DNA of 36,403 bases from Candidatus Sulfotelmatobacter sp. (GTDB taxonomy: Bacteria > Acidobacteriota > Terriglobia > Terriglobales > Acidobacteriaceae): NCBI GenBank assembly GCA_030038255.1, contig JASHPH010000197.1:1-36403 (forward strand), in the 5' to 3' direction. Positions 1-8,337 of the stretch are shown one piece after another (the stretch's first letter is position 1; each line of letters begins with the position of its first letter). The notes below the pieces were generated by a model that ran no database searches, was not told the origin of the DNA, and was given only the letters and a program-made list of their open reading frames with translations. A program made the position numbers and the translations under genes.

Positions 1-114
1 CTTATGGAAATAGCGGGCGAAATCGGCGACCGTCGCGGTGTAAGATCGGACGGTTTCAGGCGAGAAGTTGCGCAACCGCAGCTCTTCCTGCATTCGTTTG
101 CGTAGTTCGGTCAT
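1..114 (-). CDS. Tyrosine recombinase/integrase, N-terminal part (cut by window edge)
   Basis: Only the first 38 codons are inside the window; the gene continues beyond base 1. The product begins [20 protein letters not shown] and goes on with a [18 protein letters not shown]-type segment. This is the pattern of the N-terminal SAM-like core-binding domain of phage-integrase/XerC-type recombinases, in particular the stand-alone integrases that accompany IS91-like elements. The catalytic R-H-R-Y residues would lie outside the window. The start is set by a strong Shine-Dalgarno AAGGAGG a few bases before the ATG (complement of 112-114). The IS91 link is inference from the N-terminus only. Confidence 0.72.
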   Translation of the reverse strand, partial: MTELRKRMQEELRLRNFSPETVRSYTATVADFARYFHK

Positions 115-139
115 GAACACCTCCTTCTTCAGGTGTTCA
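114..139 (-). promoter_or_regulatory. Hairpin overlapping the integrase ribosome binding site
   Basis: A perfect 9-bp inverted repeat (TGAACACCT / AGGTGTTCA, 114-122 and 131-139) with an 8-base loop encloses the GAAGGAGGT Shine-Dalgarno of the integrase. On the mRNA the 3' arm contains the end of the Shine-Dalgarno and reaches the A of the start codon, so the folded form would mask the initiation site. The structure is read from the sequence; a role in limiting recombinase translation is inferred. Confidence 0.6.
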
Positions 140-621
140 CAACCTTATCGAATCACGATGCACTCTCCCCTGCCGCGTAGCGGCTTTGTCCAAATCGTCA
201 TTGCACTCCCTGGCCGCCTTGCGCTAGCCTTATCCTGCTCTCGCGGTTCTCCCACCTCGTCCTTCCCTCACCTGTAAACCAGGCTCTTGCTGCAATGTCT
301 GTGCAACCCAACGGGGTATCCGGCAATGGCACACTAGATATAGTGTTATATTGCTTGACCCCGCCCCGTTTTCGCCGTTACAGTAGTTTCAATCTGTGCC
401 CGCCCTGTCCAGCCTGGGGTGAGAAATACGGCGGAGTGAACGGTGCGTGCATCGTAACCGCACGCGGGGGTATCCGCTTGGTAAACATCCGTTCGGTAAG
501 CACGGGATCGGGATCGGAGATCCCACTTCTCGCAAAACCGGCGAGACGTAGGGTACGCACGACTTGTACATAGCTGGAAAAACGGCCCTGATCACTGGCC
601 TCTGGCCACTGGAGTAACGCG
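140..621. other. Non-coding stretch between integrase and smc
   Basis: No convincing gene was found in this ~480 bp. A leftward 83-codon reading frame (378-629) overlaps the smc start and has no ribosome binding site or recognisable domain, so it is not called. A short inverted repeat, ACACTA-GATA-TAGTGT (331-346), precedes the possible smc promoter. The stretch could include the end of the mobile element that carries the integrase, but no terminal repeat or target duplication can be defined from this window. Confidence 0.4.
355..384 (+). promoter_or_regulatory. Possible sigma70 promoter for smc
   Basis: TTGACC (355-360) and TACAGT (379-384) are separated by 18 bp and face smc, leaving a leader of about 230 nt. 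The -10 matches the consensus at only four of six positions, so this is a tentative call. A palindrome at 331-346 lies just upstream. Confidence 0.25.
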
Positions 622-3600
622 TTGCTCAAACTGAAGAAGCTTCAGATTCTCGGATTCAAGTCGTTCTGCGACCGCACCGAACTCAAGTTTCACGGGGACG
701 GAATTGCGGCCATCATCGGCCCCAACGGCTGCGGCAAGTCGAACATCGCCGACTCCATTTCCTGGGTGCTGGGCGAGCAGTCGGCCAAGACCCTGCGCGG
801 CTCGCGCATGGAGGACGTCATCTTTGCCGGCACGCGCGATCGCAAGCCCACGGGCATGGCCGAAGTGTCGCTCACGCTGATCGATCCCGAGATCTACGCG
901 GGCCCGGACGCGAACGCGGCCACCGAAATCGAGATTCAGGACGACATGCCTGAGTCCGCCACGTCGCATGTCATCGACGACTGGGACGAAGCTGCCCTCC
1001 GCTCTCGCGCCGCCGAAGAGACCGCCCGCGCTGTGGAAGACGCTCAGCCCGGCAAGATGGAAGAAGTCGAAATTCCGCGCTCGAGAATTAACACGATCGC
1101 AATCGCCTTCCCCGACGACGAGCCGATCTTCGCCCTTCCCGTGCACAACGTCACGGCACCCGCGCCCGCGGCTCCTATGGGCACGGCAGCGCCTCACGTC
1201 GTGCTCAAGATTCGCCGCCGCAAATTCAATCAGCAGCAGTTTCACCGCGGCGAAGTCGTCGTCACGCGCCGCCTGTTTCGCTCCGGCGACAGCGAATATC
1301 TGCTGAATGGCAAACTCTGCCGCCTGCGCGACATCCAGGAACTCTTCATGGGCACCGGCCTTGGGCCCGAGTCCTACGCTTTGATTGAGCAGGGGCGCAT
1401 CGGCCAGATTCTGTCAAGCCGTCCCACCGACCGCCGGGCAATCCTCGAGGAGGCGGCCGGCATCACGAAGTTCAAGACGAAGAAGCGGCTCGCTGAGGCA
1501 CGCCTGGAAGACGCCAAGCTGAACCTCGCCCGCATTAACGACATCTTCGACGAAGTCACACGGCAGATGAATTCGCTGAAGCGGCAGGCCTCTAAGGCCG
1601 AGCGCTACGCCCGCCTGCGCGACGAAATGCGCGCCAAGTTGCGGGTGGTGCTGGCGAGCAAGTTCGCCACCATTGAACGCGAGAGCGCAGAGATTGCTTT
1701 GCAGCTCAACGCCCTCGCCGAGGAAATGCAGCATCGCACCGAAGCTGTGCAGCAACTCGAGGCCGAGCACGCCGACCGTACTCAGCGCGGATATGCCATC
1801 GAAACCGAGCTGCGCGAAAACCGCGACCGTATTGGCCAAATCGCGATGGAAATCGACCGCGCCCACGCCCGCCGCCGCCATAACGAAGAGCGCTGCGCCG
1901 AATTGCTGGTACGGTCCGCGTCGGCCGAGGCAGAGTTGGCGCAGGCGCGTCATCGCCTTACGGCGCTCGAATCCGAGCAGGAATCCAACCGCCAGATTCT
2001 GGAATCCGCCGCCGCTGAGGTTGCCGCCGCTCAGAACGAACTGATTCTTTGCCAGCAGGAGGCGGCTGCGGCCGCCGCGCGCCTTGCGGAAGTCGAGCGT
2101 CAACTGGAAGAGTCGCGCGTCGCCATTTTCGACACGGTTTCGTCAGCGTCGCGTCTGCGCAATCAACTCGCGCAGGCCGAAGAGCGCCTTGCTGGCGCCG
2201 ATCGCGAAGGCCGCCGTCTTCAGGCCGAAATCGAAAATGCGAGCATTCAGATCGAGGCGTTCGGCGGACAGCGCGGCCAACTCGCTCTCGAGTTCGAAAC
2301 CGTGACCCAGCGTGTCACCGGTATTACCGAAGAGATCGCACAGCTTCGCCGCCTGATTGAGTCAAAGAAGTCCGAAGAAACCCGCGCCAAAACGAGCCTC
2401 GACGTTCTCCGCGCCGAGTACGCGACTGCGCTCGGCAAAAAGGGATCGCTCGAAGCCGTCATCGCCGAGCATGGCTATTCGACAGAATCCGTTCGGCGCC
2501 TGTTTCAGTCCGGCGCAATGCATAGCGGTTTCGCTCCCGTAGGCGTGCTCGCCGATTTTCTCGAAGTCGAGCCCAGGTTTGAGCGCGTGGTCGAAGATTT
2601 TCTGCGCGACGAGCTGAACTACATCGTCGTCAAGTCGTGGGATGCGGCCGATGAAGGTCTGCGCATGCTGCGCACCGACGTCGACGGCCGCGCGACATTC
2701 CTAGTTCATCCGGAAGATGCGCAAGCGAAGTTTTCATTCGTGCTCGACGAGGCCGCACACTCCGCTCCGCCCGCCGCGCAGATCGTGCCTCTCAAGCACA
2801 CCATCCGCGTGCTTAACGGTTTCGGCAAGTCGCTGGAAGTAATTCTGCCCAAGCTGCGCGACGGATACATCGTGCCTGAATCCGACGTTGCGCGAAACCT
2901 CGCGCTCGAAAATCCCGACGCATTCTTCCTGTCGCAGGGCGGCGAGTGCTTCCACAACGTCACCGTCACCGGAGGCAAGCAGCGCACCGAAGGCCCACTC
3001 TCCATGAAGCGCGACCTGCGCGAAATCGCGCGCCAGGTCGAAGATCTCGAACGCGCCTTGCATGACGAAGAAATACGCGTGCTCACTCTGGCGCGCGAAA
3101 TCAAGGAGCTCACTTCCCTGCTCGATCGCCTCGAAACCGAGAAGCGCGAAGCCGAACATCAGGCCATGACGTCGGGCCACAGGCTGCAGCAGATCGAGTC
3201 CGAGATGACGCGCGTCGGCGACCGGCTGAATGTTTCTCAGCTTGAACTGCAGCGTCTGGCCGCCGAGCGCGCCGAACAGGAGTCCGTTGTCCGCGCCCGC
3301 CAGGCGGAAATCGGCGTTCTGGAGCAGCAGCGCGTGCAACTCGAACAATACCTTGCCGCGACCCAGGAATCTCTGGCCGGGTTGCGCCTGCGCCGCGAAG
3401 AGTCGGCGCAAACGACCTCGCAACATGCCGCCCGCGTGGCCACGCTCGAAGAGCGCCACCGTTCCGCCGGAGCCGTTCTCGATCGCATCGGTTCACTAAT
3501 CGCCGAGATGGGCGAACGCATTCACGCGCTGACTTCACAGATCGAGGCCGGCGCCGCCGAGAAATTGCAGCGCGAGACCGAAAACCAGCAACTCGCAGAA

Positions 3601-4539
3601 CAGGCTGCCGATCTCGAGGCCGAGCGCAACGCCGCCCAGGCCCGCGAAGGCTTGCTGCAGTTTGAAACCGAGCAGCTCCGCGCTCGCTTAACCGAAATCG
3701 ACGATCTCCTGCGCAGCAGCCGCCTGCTGCTCGATCAGGCGCGCGACCGCCGCGGCGAGTTGTCGGCTGCCGCAGCGAAATTGCAATCCGACTCGCAATA
3801 TATGTCGGAAACCTGCCTCAACGAGCTCGGCCTTGAGCACTCCGCATTGATGTCCGACACGACGCTCGCCGTCGTCACCGGCGATGAGCTCGCCGCCGAA
3901 GATCAGCTCTACCGGGACATGCGGCAAAAGCTCGAAGCCATGGGCCCTGTGAACATGATGGCGCTCGAGGAATACAAAGAGACGGCGGAGCGGCATGAAT
4001 TTCTCGAGACGCAGCGCAAGGATCTGATCTCCTCGATCGAGAACACGATGGCGACCATCCGCGAGATCGACCAGATTTCGCGCCAAAAATTCGACGAGGC
4101 CTTCACCAAGATCAACGAAAATTTCCAGGCCACCTTCAAGAAACTTTTTGGCGGCGGTCACGCCCTCATGAAACTCACCGATGAGGAGAACAGCGCCGAG
4201 AGCGGCATTGACGTCATCGCCTCGCCTCCCGGCAAGCGCCTCCAGAACGTGCTCCTGCTCTCCGGCGGCGAAAAGGCCCTGACTGCGCTGGCCCTGCTGG
4301 TCGGCATCTTCCAATACGCGCCCAGCCCGTTCTGCATCCTCGACGAAGTGGACGCACCGCTCGACGAAGCCAACATCGGCCGCTTCACCGATCTGGTCAA
4401 AGAAATGAGCGTGCAGACGCAGTTCGTGCTCATCACCCACAGCAAGAAAACCATGGGCATCGCCCCGGTGCTCTACGGAGTGACCATGCAGGAGCCTGGC
4501 GTGTCGAAGCTGGTTTCCGTTCGATTCGGAGCGCAATAA
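622..4539 (+). CDS. smc: Chromosome segregation protein SMC
   Basis: SMC ATPase, the core of the bacterial condensin that organises and segregates chromosomes, normally with ScpA and ScpB (not in this window). The product has 1305 residues against about 1170-1200 for typical bacterial SMC. Visible parts in order: N-terminal head with Walker A GPNGCGKSN (33-41), an atypical acidic and proline/alanine-rich insert at about 88-208, the GTGLGPESYALIEQG segment (Q-loop side), long coiled coils rich in Glu/Arg/Ala, a hinge from about residue 634 to 770, return coiled coil, then the C-terminal head with signature LLSGGEKAL (about 1212-1220) and Walker B ILDEVDAPLDE (about 1239-1249). The start is a TTG at 622 preceded by GGAG at 611-614; this keeps the conserved LKLKKLQILGFKSF opening. 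The gene stands alone upstream of purC. The identity is certain; only the insert is unusual. Confidence 0.97.
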   Translation: MLKLKKLQILGFKSFCDRTELKFHGDGIAAIIGPNGCGKSNIADSISWVLGEQSAKTLRGSRMEDVIFAGTRDRKPTGMAEVSLTLIDPEIYAGPDANAATEIEIQDDMPESATSHVIDDWDEAALRSRAAEETARAVEDAQPGKMEEVEIPRSRINTIAIAFPDDEPIFALPVHNVTAPAPAAPMGTAAPHVVLKIRRRKFNQQQFHRGEVVVTRRLFRSGDSEYLLNGKLCRLRDIQELFMGTGLGPESYALIEQGRIGQILSSRPTDRRAILEEAAGITKFKTKKRLAEARLEDAKLNLARINDIFDEVTRQMNSLKRQASKAERYARLRDEMRAKLRVVLASKFATIERESAEIALQLNALAEEMQHRTEAVQQLEAEHADRTQRGYAIETELRENRDRIGQIAMEIDRAHARRRHNEERCAELLVRSASAEAELAQARHRLTALESEQESNRQILESAAAEVAAAQNELILCQQEAAAAAARLAEVERQLEESRVAIFDTVSSASRLRNQLAQAEERLAGADREGRRLQAEIENASIQIEAFGGQRGQLALEFETVTQRVTGITEEIAQLRRLIESKKSEETRAKTSLDVLRAEYATALGKKGSLEAVIAEHGYSTESVRRLFQSGAMHSGFAPVGVLADFLEVEPRFERVVEDFLRDELNYIVVKSWDAADEGLRMLRTDVDGRATFLVHPEDAQAKFSFVLDEAAHSAPPAAQIVPLKHTIRVLNGFGKSLEVILPKLRDGYIVPESDVARNLALENPDAFFLSQGGECFHNVTVTGGKQRTEGPLSMKRDLREIARQVEDLERALHDEEIRVLTLAREIKELTSLLDRLETEKREAEHQAMTSGHRLQQIESEMTRVGDRLNVSQLELQRLAAERAEQESVVRARQAEIGVLEQQRVQLEQYLAATQESLAGLRLRREESAQTTSQHAARVATLEERHRSAGAVLDRIGSLIAEMGERIHALTSQIEAGAAEKLQRETENQQLAEQAADLEAERNAAQAREGLLQFETEQLRARLTEIDDLLRSSRLLLDQARDRRGELSAAAAKLQSDSQYMSETCLNELGLEHSALMSDTTLAVVTGDELAAEDQLYRDMRQKLEAMGPVNMMALEEYKETAERHEFLETQRKDLISSIENTMATIREIDQISRQKFDEAFTKINENFQATFKKLFGGGHALMKLTDEENSAESGIDVIASPPGKRLQNVLLLSGGEKALTALALLVGIFQYAPSPFCILDEVDAPLDEANIGRFTDLVKEMSVQTQFVLITHSKKTMGIAPVLYGVTMQEPGVSKLVSVRFGAQ

Positions 4540-4708
4540 ATTCGCAGGCTGAGGGAGCTTTCCATTTATCCACGCTCATCCTCAGCTTTTCCACACCTGC
4601 GACCGACTGAAATCCTTGTCCAACGCGGGTTCTCGCGTAGTCGATTGCTGTCAATATTTTTCAATCGTGCGCAGCTTACGGCTGTTTCGTCAAGCGTGAT
4701 GACAATCG

Positions 4709-4736
4709 TTGACAAAAATTCCTGAGCAGCTAGAAT
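4709..4736 (+). promoter_or_regulatory. Sigma70-type promoter of purC
   Basis: A consensus TTGACA (4709-4714) and TAGAAT (4731-4736) are separated by 16 bp. The expected start of transcription near 4743 gives a leader of only about 25 nt before the purC ATG at 4768. No clear Shine-Dalgarno is seen in that short leader. Confidence 0.75.
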
Positions 4737-4767
4737 ACCCCTCGCCTCTTATCTGTAAAATTCCATC

Positions 4768-5679
4768 ATGAGCACTGATCTTCTCGATTCCGTTCTTTTG
4801 CAGACTGATTTCCCGAACCTTCACCTTCACGCCAGCGGCAAGGTGCGTGACGTCTATTCTGTCGGTGAGCAGCAGATCCTTTTCGTCGCCACCGACCGCA
4901 TTTCGGCCTTCGACTACATTCTGGCAACGGGCATCCCGCACAAGGGACACGTCCTGAACGAGATCTCGTTGTTCTGGTTTGATTTTCTTGCGGACATCGT
5001 CCCGAACCACCTCATCACCGCCGACGTCAGCCAGTATCCGGCCGAGGTGCGCCAATACGCGGATCAGTTGCGCGGGCGTTCTATGCTGGTCGAGCGCGCC
5101 AAGATGTTTCCCGTCGAGTGCGTGGTGAGGGGCTATATTTCCGGCTCGGCCTGGAAGGAATACAAAGCTACGGGCGCGGTGAGCGGCATTCAACTGCCTA
5201 AAGGGCTCAAAGAGTCGGACGCCTTGCCCGAGCCGATCTTCACCCCGTCCACAAAAGCCACTTCCGGACACGACGAGAATATTTCGTTCGAGCAGATGTG
5301 CAAGATCGTCGGCGTCGACACGGCCAGTCATCTGCGCGACCTCACACTGCGCATCTATCAGAAGGCCGCGGCCTACGCCGGCCGGCGCGGCATCATCATC
5401 GCCGACACCAAGTTTGAATTTGGACGCACGGCCAAAGGCATCACCCTGGCTGATGAAGTCCTCACTCCCGATTCATCCCGCTTCTGGCCCGCCGATAGGT
5501 ACGCTCCTGGCCGGCCGCAGGATTCGTACGATAAGCAGTATGTTCGCGACTACCTCGAGCAAATTCACTGGAACAAGCAACCGCCCGCGCCAGCCCTCCC
5601 CGCTGACGTAGCGCGGCGCACCAGCGAAAAGTACCTCGAGGCTTACTTCCAGCTTACGGGGCACAGGCTGGATGTTTGA
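4768..5679 (+). CDS. purC: Phosphoribosylaminoimidazole-succinocarboxamide synthase (SAICAR synthase)
   Basis: PurC ligates aspartate to CAIR with ATP in de novo purine synthesis (cytoplasm). The 303-residue product is of the longer, yeast Ade1-like length class rather than the ~240-residue E. coli type. Recognised motifs: GKVRDVY (24-30), ATDRISAFDY (41-50), RGYISGSAWKEY (121-132), EPIFTPSTKA (155-164), HDENISFEQM (168-177), and near the C-terminus IIADTKFEFG and DEVLTPDSSRFWP, all expected for the family. The ATG at 4768 lies about 25 nt after a strong promoter and lacks an obvious Shine-Dalgarno. The cvpA-like gene follows after 39 nt and is probably co-transcribed, but no other purine gene is adjacent. 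Confidence 0.96.
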   Translation: MSTDLLDSVLLQTDFPNLHLHASGKVRDVYSVGEQQILFVATDRISAFDYILATGIPHKGHVLNEISLFWFDFLADIVPNHLITADVSQYPAEVRQYADQLRGRSMLVERAKMFPVECVVRGYISGSAWKEYKATGAVSGIQLPKGLKESDALPEPIFTPSTKATSGHDENISFEQMCKIVGVDTASHLRDLTLRIYQKAAAYAGRRGIIIADTKFEFGRTAKGITLADEVLTPDSSRFWPADRYAPGRPQDSYDKQYVRDYLEQIHWNKQPPAPALPADVARRTSEKYLEAYFQLTGHRLDV

Positions 5680-5718
5680 CTGGGTGTCTGATAGTATCTC
5701 CACCCGCAGGAGCCGACT

Positions 5719-6270
5719 GTGACCCCGGCGGACTGGATGATTTGTGCGGTGGTGCTCCTAAACGTGATTGCCGCCGCCATCCAGGGCTTCTTCGCCGAGG
5801 CCCTGACCATCGGCGGTCTGGTTGTCGGCTACCTGGTGGCGGCATGGCAGTATCGTGGCCTGGCGCAGTGGCTGGAATCGTTTTTGAAGCACGGTTTGTT
5901 GGCTGACATTCTTGCCTTCTTTCTGATTTTTTTTGTGGTCGTGTTCTTGTTCGGCCTGGCCGCGAGAGTCGCGCGCTGGCTGATGAAAGAGGCGGGATTG
6001 AGCGGGTTTGACCGATTCCTGGGAGCAGTCTTGGGGCTGCTGAAGGGCGGCTTGATGGTGGCAGTGATCCTGATGGGCATGACGGCGTTCACGCCCACCT
6101 CGAAACTGCTCGCGAATTCTCAATTGGCGCCTTATTTTCTGGTAGTCGGCCGGGCGGCTATCTGGCTGGCGCCTTCGGAATTGCGTGGCCGGTTCTATCA
6201 GGGTCTGGATTTGCTCCACAGCGCTCCACAGAAAGTATCCGGCGCTCCCGCCCCGCAGAAGTCAAAGTAG
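5719..6270 (+). CDS. cvpA: CvpA-family integral membrane protein
   Basis: A 183-residue membrane protein of the CvpA (colicin V production) family. Hydrophobic stretches are visible at the N-terminus (DWMICAVVLLNVIAAAIQGF), at about residues 30-48, at about 60-80 (ADILAFFLIFFVVVFLFGLA) and at about 100-120 (LGAVLGLLKGGLMVAVILMG), giving about four membrane spans with a polar C-terminal tail. The family is involved in envelope homeostasis in other bacteria; its molecular function is not settled. The GTG start at 5719 has AGGAG at 5708-5712. It follows purC by 39 nt and precedes a Fis-type regulator, so one transcript from the purC promoter is likely. The family assignment rests on the overall pattern. 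Confidence 0.8.
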   Translation: MTPADWMICAVVLLNVIAAAIQGFFAEALTIGGLVVGYLVAAWQYRGLAQWLESFLKHGLLADILAFFLIFFVVVFLFGLAARVARWLMKEAGLSGFDRFLGAVLGLLKGGLMVAVILMGMTAFTPTSKLLANSQLAPYFLVVGRAAIWLAPSELRGRFYQGLDLLHSAPQKVSGAPAPQKSK

Positions 6271-6311
6271 ATGCGGTGCAGTGAAAATTCATAAGAAGAG
6301 AGAGACGCATC

Positions 6312-6590
6312 GTGAAAGATCAACTGGAAGCACTCGTATTGCAAATGTATAAGAGCAACATTCTTTATGCCGAGGGAGTGCGCGAGTTCAAGAAGCGATT
6401 CATTCTGACAGTGTTGCAGGAAAACAAAGGCAACCAGTGCCGCGCCGCGCGCGAGCTGGGTATGCACCGCAACACTCTCAGCCGCACCATCAGCGAGCTC
6501 AAGATTGACGTGCGTCAGCTTCGCGACGGCGTCAAGCGCCCCCCGCGCAGCGCCCGCCCCATGACTCTGGAAAAGAAGGTCGTCCGCTAA
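6312..6590 (+). CDS. Fis-family helix-turn-helix DNA-binding protein
   Basis: A 92-residue protein with an N-terminal helical part and a C-terminal Fis-type HTH at about residues 38-63 (NQCRAARELGMHRNTLSRTI). This is the Fis/NtrC C-terminal fold, in which the helices dimerise and bind DNA. Fis itself ends soon after the HTH; here a basic, proline-containing tail of about 25 residues follows. A small nucleoid-associated or regulatory role is inferred. The start is GTG with a purine-rich GAAGAGAGAGA upstream. It is the last gene of the smc-purC-cvpA direction and is closed by the terminator at 6723-6748. Confidence 0.82.
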   Translation: MKDQLEALVLQMYKSNILYAEGVREFKKRFILTVLQENKGNQCRAARELGMHRNTLSRTISELKIDVRQLRDGVKRPPRSARPMTLEKKVVR

Positions 6591-6628
6591 GAACGCGGCT
6601 TGGCTTAAATCACCACACAGGAACAATT

Positions 6629-6689
6629 GTCATCCTGAGCCAAGCGAGTGCTTCGCGCAGCGGAGCCCTCGCGCAGCCCAAGGATTCTA
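6629..6689 (+). repeat. Dispersed intergenic repeat, family A
   Basis: Begins with GTCATCCTGAGC and ends with an AAGGATTCT-type segment, with a CGAG/GCGCAG-rich middle. Further copies occur at 9825, 10645, 12787 (reverse), 18156 and around 25140-25206 (reverse). All copies are intergenic. Confidence 0.7.
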
Positions 6690-6722
6690 CCCCACGCAAA
6701 TGTGTCAAGCCCCACAAAAACT

Positions 6723-6748
6723 AAAGGCAGCCGTTTGGGGCTGCCTTT
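6723..6748. terminator. Bidirectional rho-independent terminator
   Basis: A perfect 10-bp stem, AAAGGCAGCC / GGCTGCCTTT (6723-6732 and 6739-6748), with a 6-base loop. It lies between the convergent Fis-type gene and the TPR gene. T-rich runs follow on both strands (TTTT rightward; TTTAGTTTTTG leftward), so it can serve both genes. Confidence 0.88.
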
Positions 6749-6771
6749 TGCACTTCGGCTAAATTGCTCCC

Positions 6772-8118
6772 TTATTGCGCCGCCGGCTTCTTATGCGTTC
6801 CTGCCGCCGGCTTCTTCGGCGCCGTCGTCAGCAGCTTGCCTTTCTCCATCACCATCATGAAAGGATTGGCTGTGTACGATGCCGGCTCGCCCTGGAAGTC
6901 AAAGCTTGCGCCTTCCTTCGGGATCATTTTGAGCGGAACTTTCTCTTCGAACTTCAGCGTGATGTCGGCTTTCGGCGGTTTAGCCTCAATGTCATCCTGA
7001 CTGCCAGCAATCGAAAACTCCATCGGAGTCGTGCTGATGATCGTACCGTTCATCTGCACCGCTTTGCCCTTCACCGCATTCCACACCGTGTCCTGATCCT
7101 CTTGCGACCCGTTCATAAACACAAACTGCCATTCGGCGAAGTTCATCTTCTCGGGGTGCACCTTGCCTTCGCTGTCCGCCGTATCCTGCACCATCTTATG
7201 AACCTGCTCGGCCGGCGTCGGCGCGGGCTTAATTGTGAAGCCCGCTGGAGGCAGCGGTGTCGTGGCTGTCTGCGCCAGCAGTTCGTTCCATCCATCCTCG
7301 CCACCATGGTAGCGGACGTACTTGCTGCGTCCGAACTTCTTCACCTGGTCTTTGGCCGTAGGATCCGCCACAAGATTCGCCGCCCTCGCGATGAAGAATA
7401 ACCCGTTTACCGTATCGTCAGGAGTCGACGGAGGCAGCGACGCAATGGCCAGCGGGTAAACATTTTCCACGTTGTTGGGATCGGCATTCACTGCGGCCCG
7501 CAGAAATTTCTGCGCAGCGGCATAATCCTTCAACTGCAACGCAGAGAAGCCAGCCACGCTGTTCATGATCGTGATAAACGAACTTTTCTGCTTGTCAAAA
7601 TCCTCTTGCGGAACTCCCTCCGGCTTGGTCCACTTCGGCAGCACTTCGAGGGCGTGTTCCGCATGTTGCTTCGCGTCCGCCCACTTCTGTCCCGCCTTTT
7701 CGCTGTAAGCCAGAACAACCAGCGCTTTCGGATTATCCGGATTCACGGCGAGCAGCCGCTGCGCCGCGTCGGCGACTTTCGGATTGCCCGTCTGCTGGTA
7801 GGCACCCATCAGAATCTCAAGCGCCTGCGCCTTCATGATGCTGTTGGGATATTGTGTCAGGAATGCTTCCAGACCGCTGATCTGCGCAGCCGGATCCTTC
7901 TGGCTGTAGGCGCTCACGTACGCGTTGTACTCGGCCGGATCTTTGATCACGGGCGCCTGGCTGCTCTGCGCAGCGGGCTGGCTCGGGGCTGCGGCTCCCT
8001 GGGCTGGCTGAGCTGGTGCGGGGGATGCTGCGGGTTGCGCCTGTGCTGGCTGCGCCGCACTTTGCGCCATTGCTCCTGTGGCAATGCCAAGCACAACCGT
8101 TAGCAGAATCTTTTTCAT
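6772..8118 (-). CDS. Secreted tetratricopeptide-repeat protein
   Basis: A 448-residue exported protein of unknown specific role. It starts MKKILLTVVLGIATGAMAQ, a clear Sec signal peptide, followed by an Ala/Pro/Gln-rich linker (about 20-60). TPR-like helical repeats follow from about 65 to 270 (for example ALEILMGAYQQTGNPKVADAA, broken here only for illustration; ADAKQHAEHALEVLP; AAQKFLRAAVNADP). A C-terminal domain of about 130 residues carries the phrase EWQFVFMNGS and ends in a Lys/Pro/Ala tail. TPR domains mediate protein contacts. The start at 8118 is chosen because it has AAGGAG upstream and begins the signal peptide; the open frame continues upstream through the structured leader, which is not protein-like. 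Confidence 0.85.
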   Translation of the reverse strand: MKKILLTVVLGIATGAMAQSAAQPAQAQPAASPAPAQPAQGAAAPSQPAAQSSQAPVIKDPAEYNAYVSAYSQKDPAAQISGLEAFLTQYPNSIMKAQALEILMGAYQQTGNPKVADAAQRLLAVNPDNPKALVVLAYSEKAGQKWADAKQHAEHALEVLPKWTKPEGVPQEDFDKQKSSFITIMNSVAGFSALQLKDYAAAQKFLRAAVNADPNNVENVYPLAIASLPPSTPDDTVNGLFFIARAANLVADPTAKDQVKKFGRSKYVRYHGGEDGWNELLAQTATTPLPPAGFTIKPAPTPAEQVHKMVQDTADSEGKVHPEKMNFAEWQFVFMNGSQEDQDTVWNAVKGKAVQMNGTIISTTPMEFSIAGSQDDIEAKPPKADITLKFEEKVPLKMIPKEGASFDFQGEPASYTANPFMMVMEKGKLLTTAPKKPAAGTHKKPAAQ

Positions 8119-8139
8119 CAGTATGGCTCCTTGGACCGT

Positions 8140-8302
8140 CGGGAAATAGCTTTTCTGGGAAACTTGTTCTTCACACCTGAGCAGCGACTGCATTCCGCCT
8201 GGACCGCTGAGTCCTGCTTTGGAATGCTGGCTTCCTGGCAGGGGACCCCCGGGAAGCGGCAACTGCCTGACCCGCAACGTTGCCTTACCTTTTTTCCCGG
8301 TT
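8140..8302 (-). ncRNA. Structured leader or small RNA candidate
   Basis: Just downstream of a strong leftward promoter, the predicted transcript start region contains CGGGAAA, which can pair with TTTCCCG about 150 nt later (plus-strand 8140-8146 with 8293-8299). Inside this closing stem are a GGCAAC/GTTGCC hairpin (8258-8263 / 8279-8284), a GC-rich CTTCC/GGAAG hairpin (8231-8256) and a long GCATTCC/GGAATGC hairpin (8190-8196 / 8221-8227) with a nested GGAC/GTCC. The size and end-to-end pairing resemble 6S RNA, but no family signature could be confirmed; it could equally be a cis-regulatory leader of the TPR gene. Confidence 0.4.
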
Positions 8303-8308
8303 GGCGGG

Positions 8309-8337
8309 ATTATAAGTACCTCTCCTGCCGAAGGCAA
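8309..8337 (-). promoter_or_regulatory. Sigma70-type promoter of the TPR gene / structured RNA
   Basis: On the minus strand, TTGCCT (complement of 8332-8337), a 17-bp spacer and a consensus TATAAT (complement of 8309-8314). The expected start is near 8302, about 185 nt before the TPR gene start. Confidence 0.75.

Noticed and set aside
378-629. A leftward 83-codon frame across the smc start
   Set aside because: No Shine-Dalgarno, no recognised domain and overlap with the smc ribosome binding site; it may be part of a mobile-element end but cannot be supported.
3688-4536. A 282-codon frame antisense to the end of smc
   Set aside because: It covers the conserved signature and Walker B region of smc on the other strand and shows no protein features.
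8230-8300. 4.5S signal recognition particle RNA in the TPR leader
   Set aside because: A GGTCAGG segment is present but the conserved GGAAGCAGCC partner is missing at the right place.
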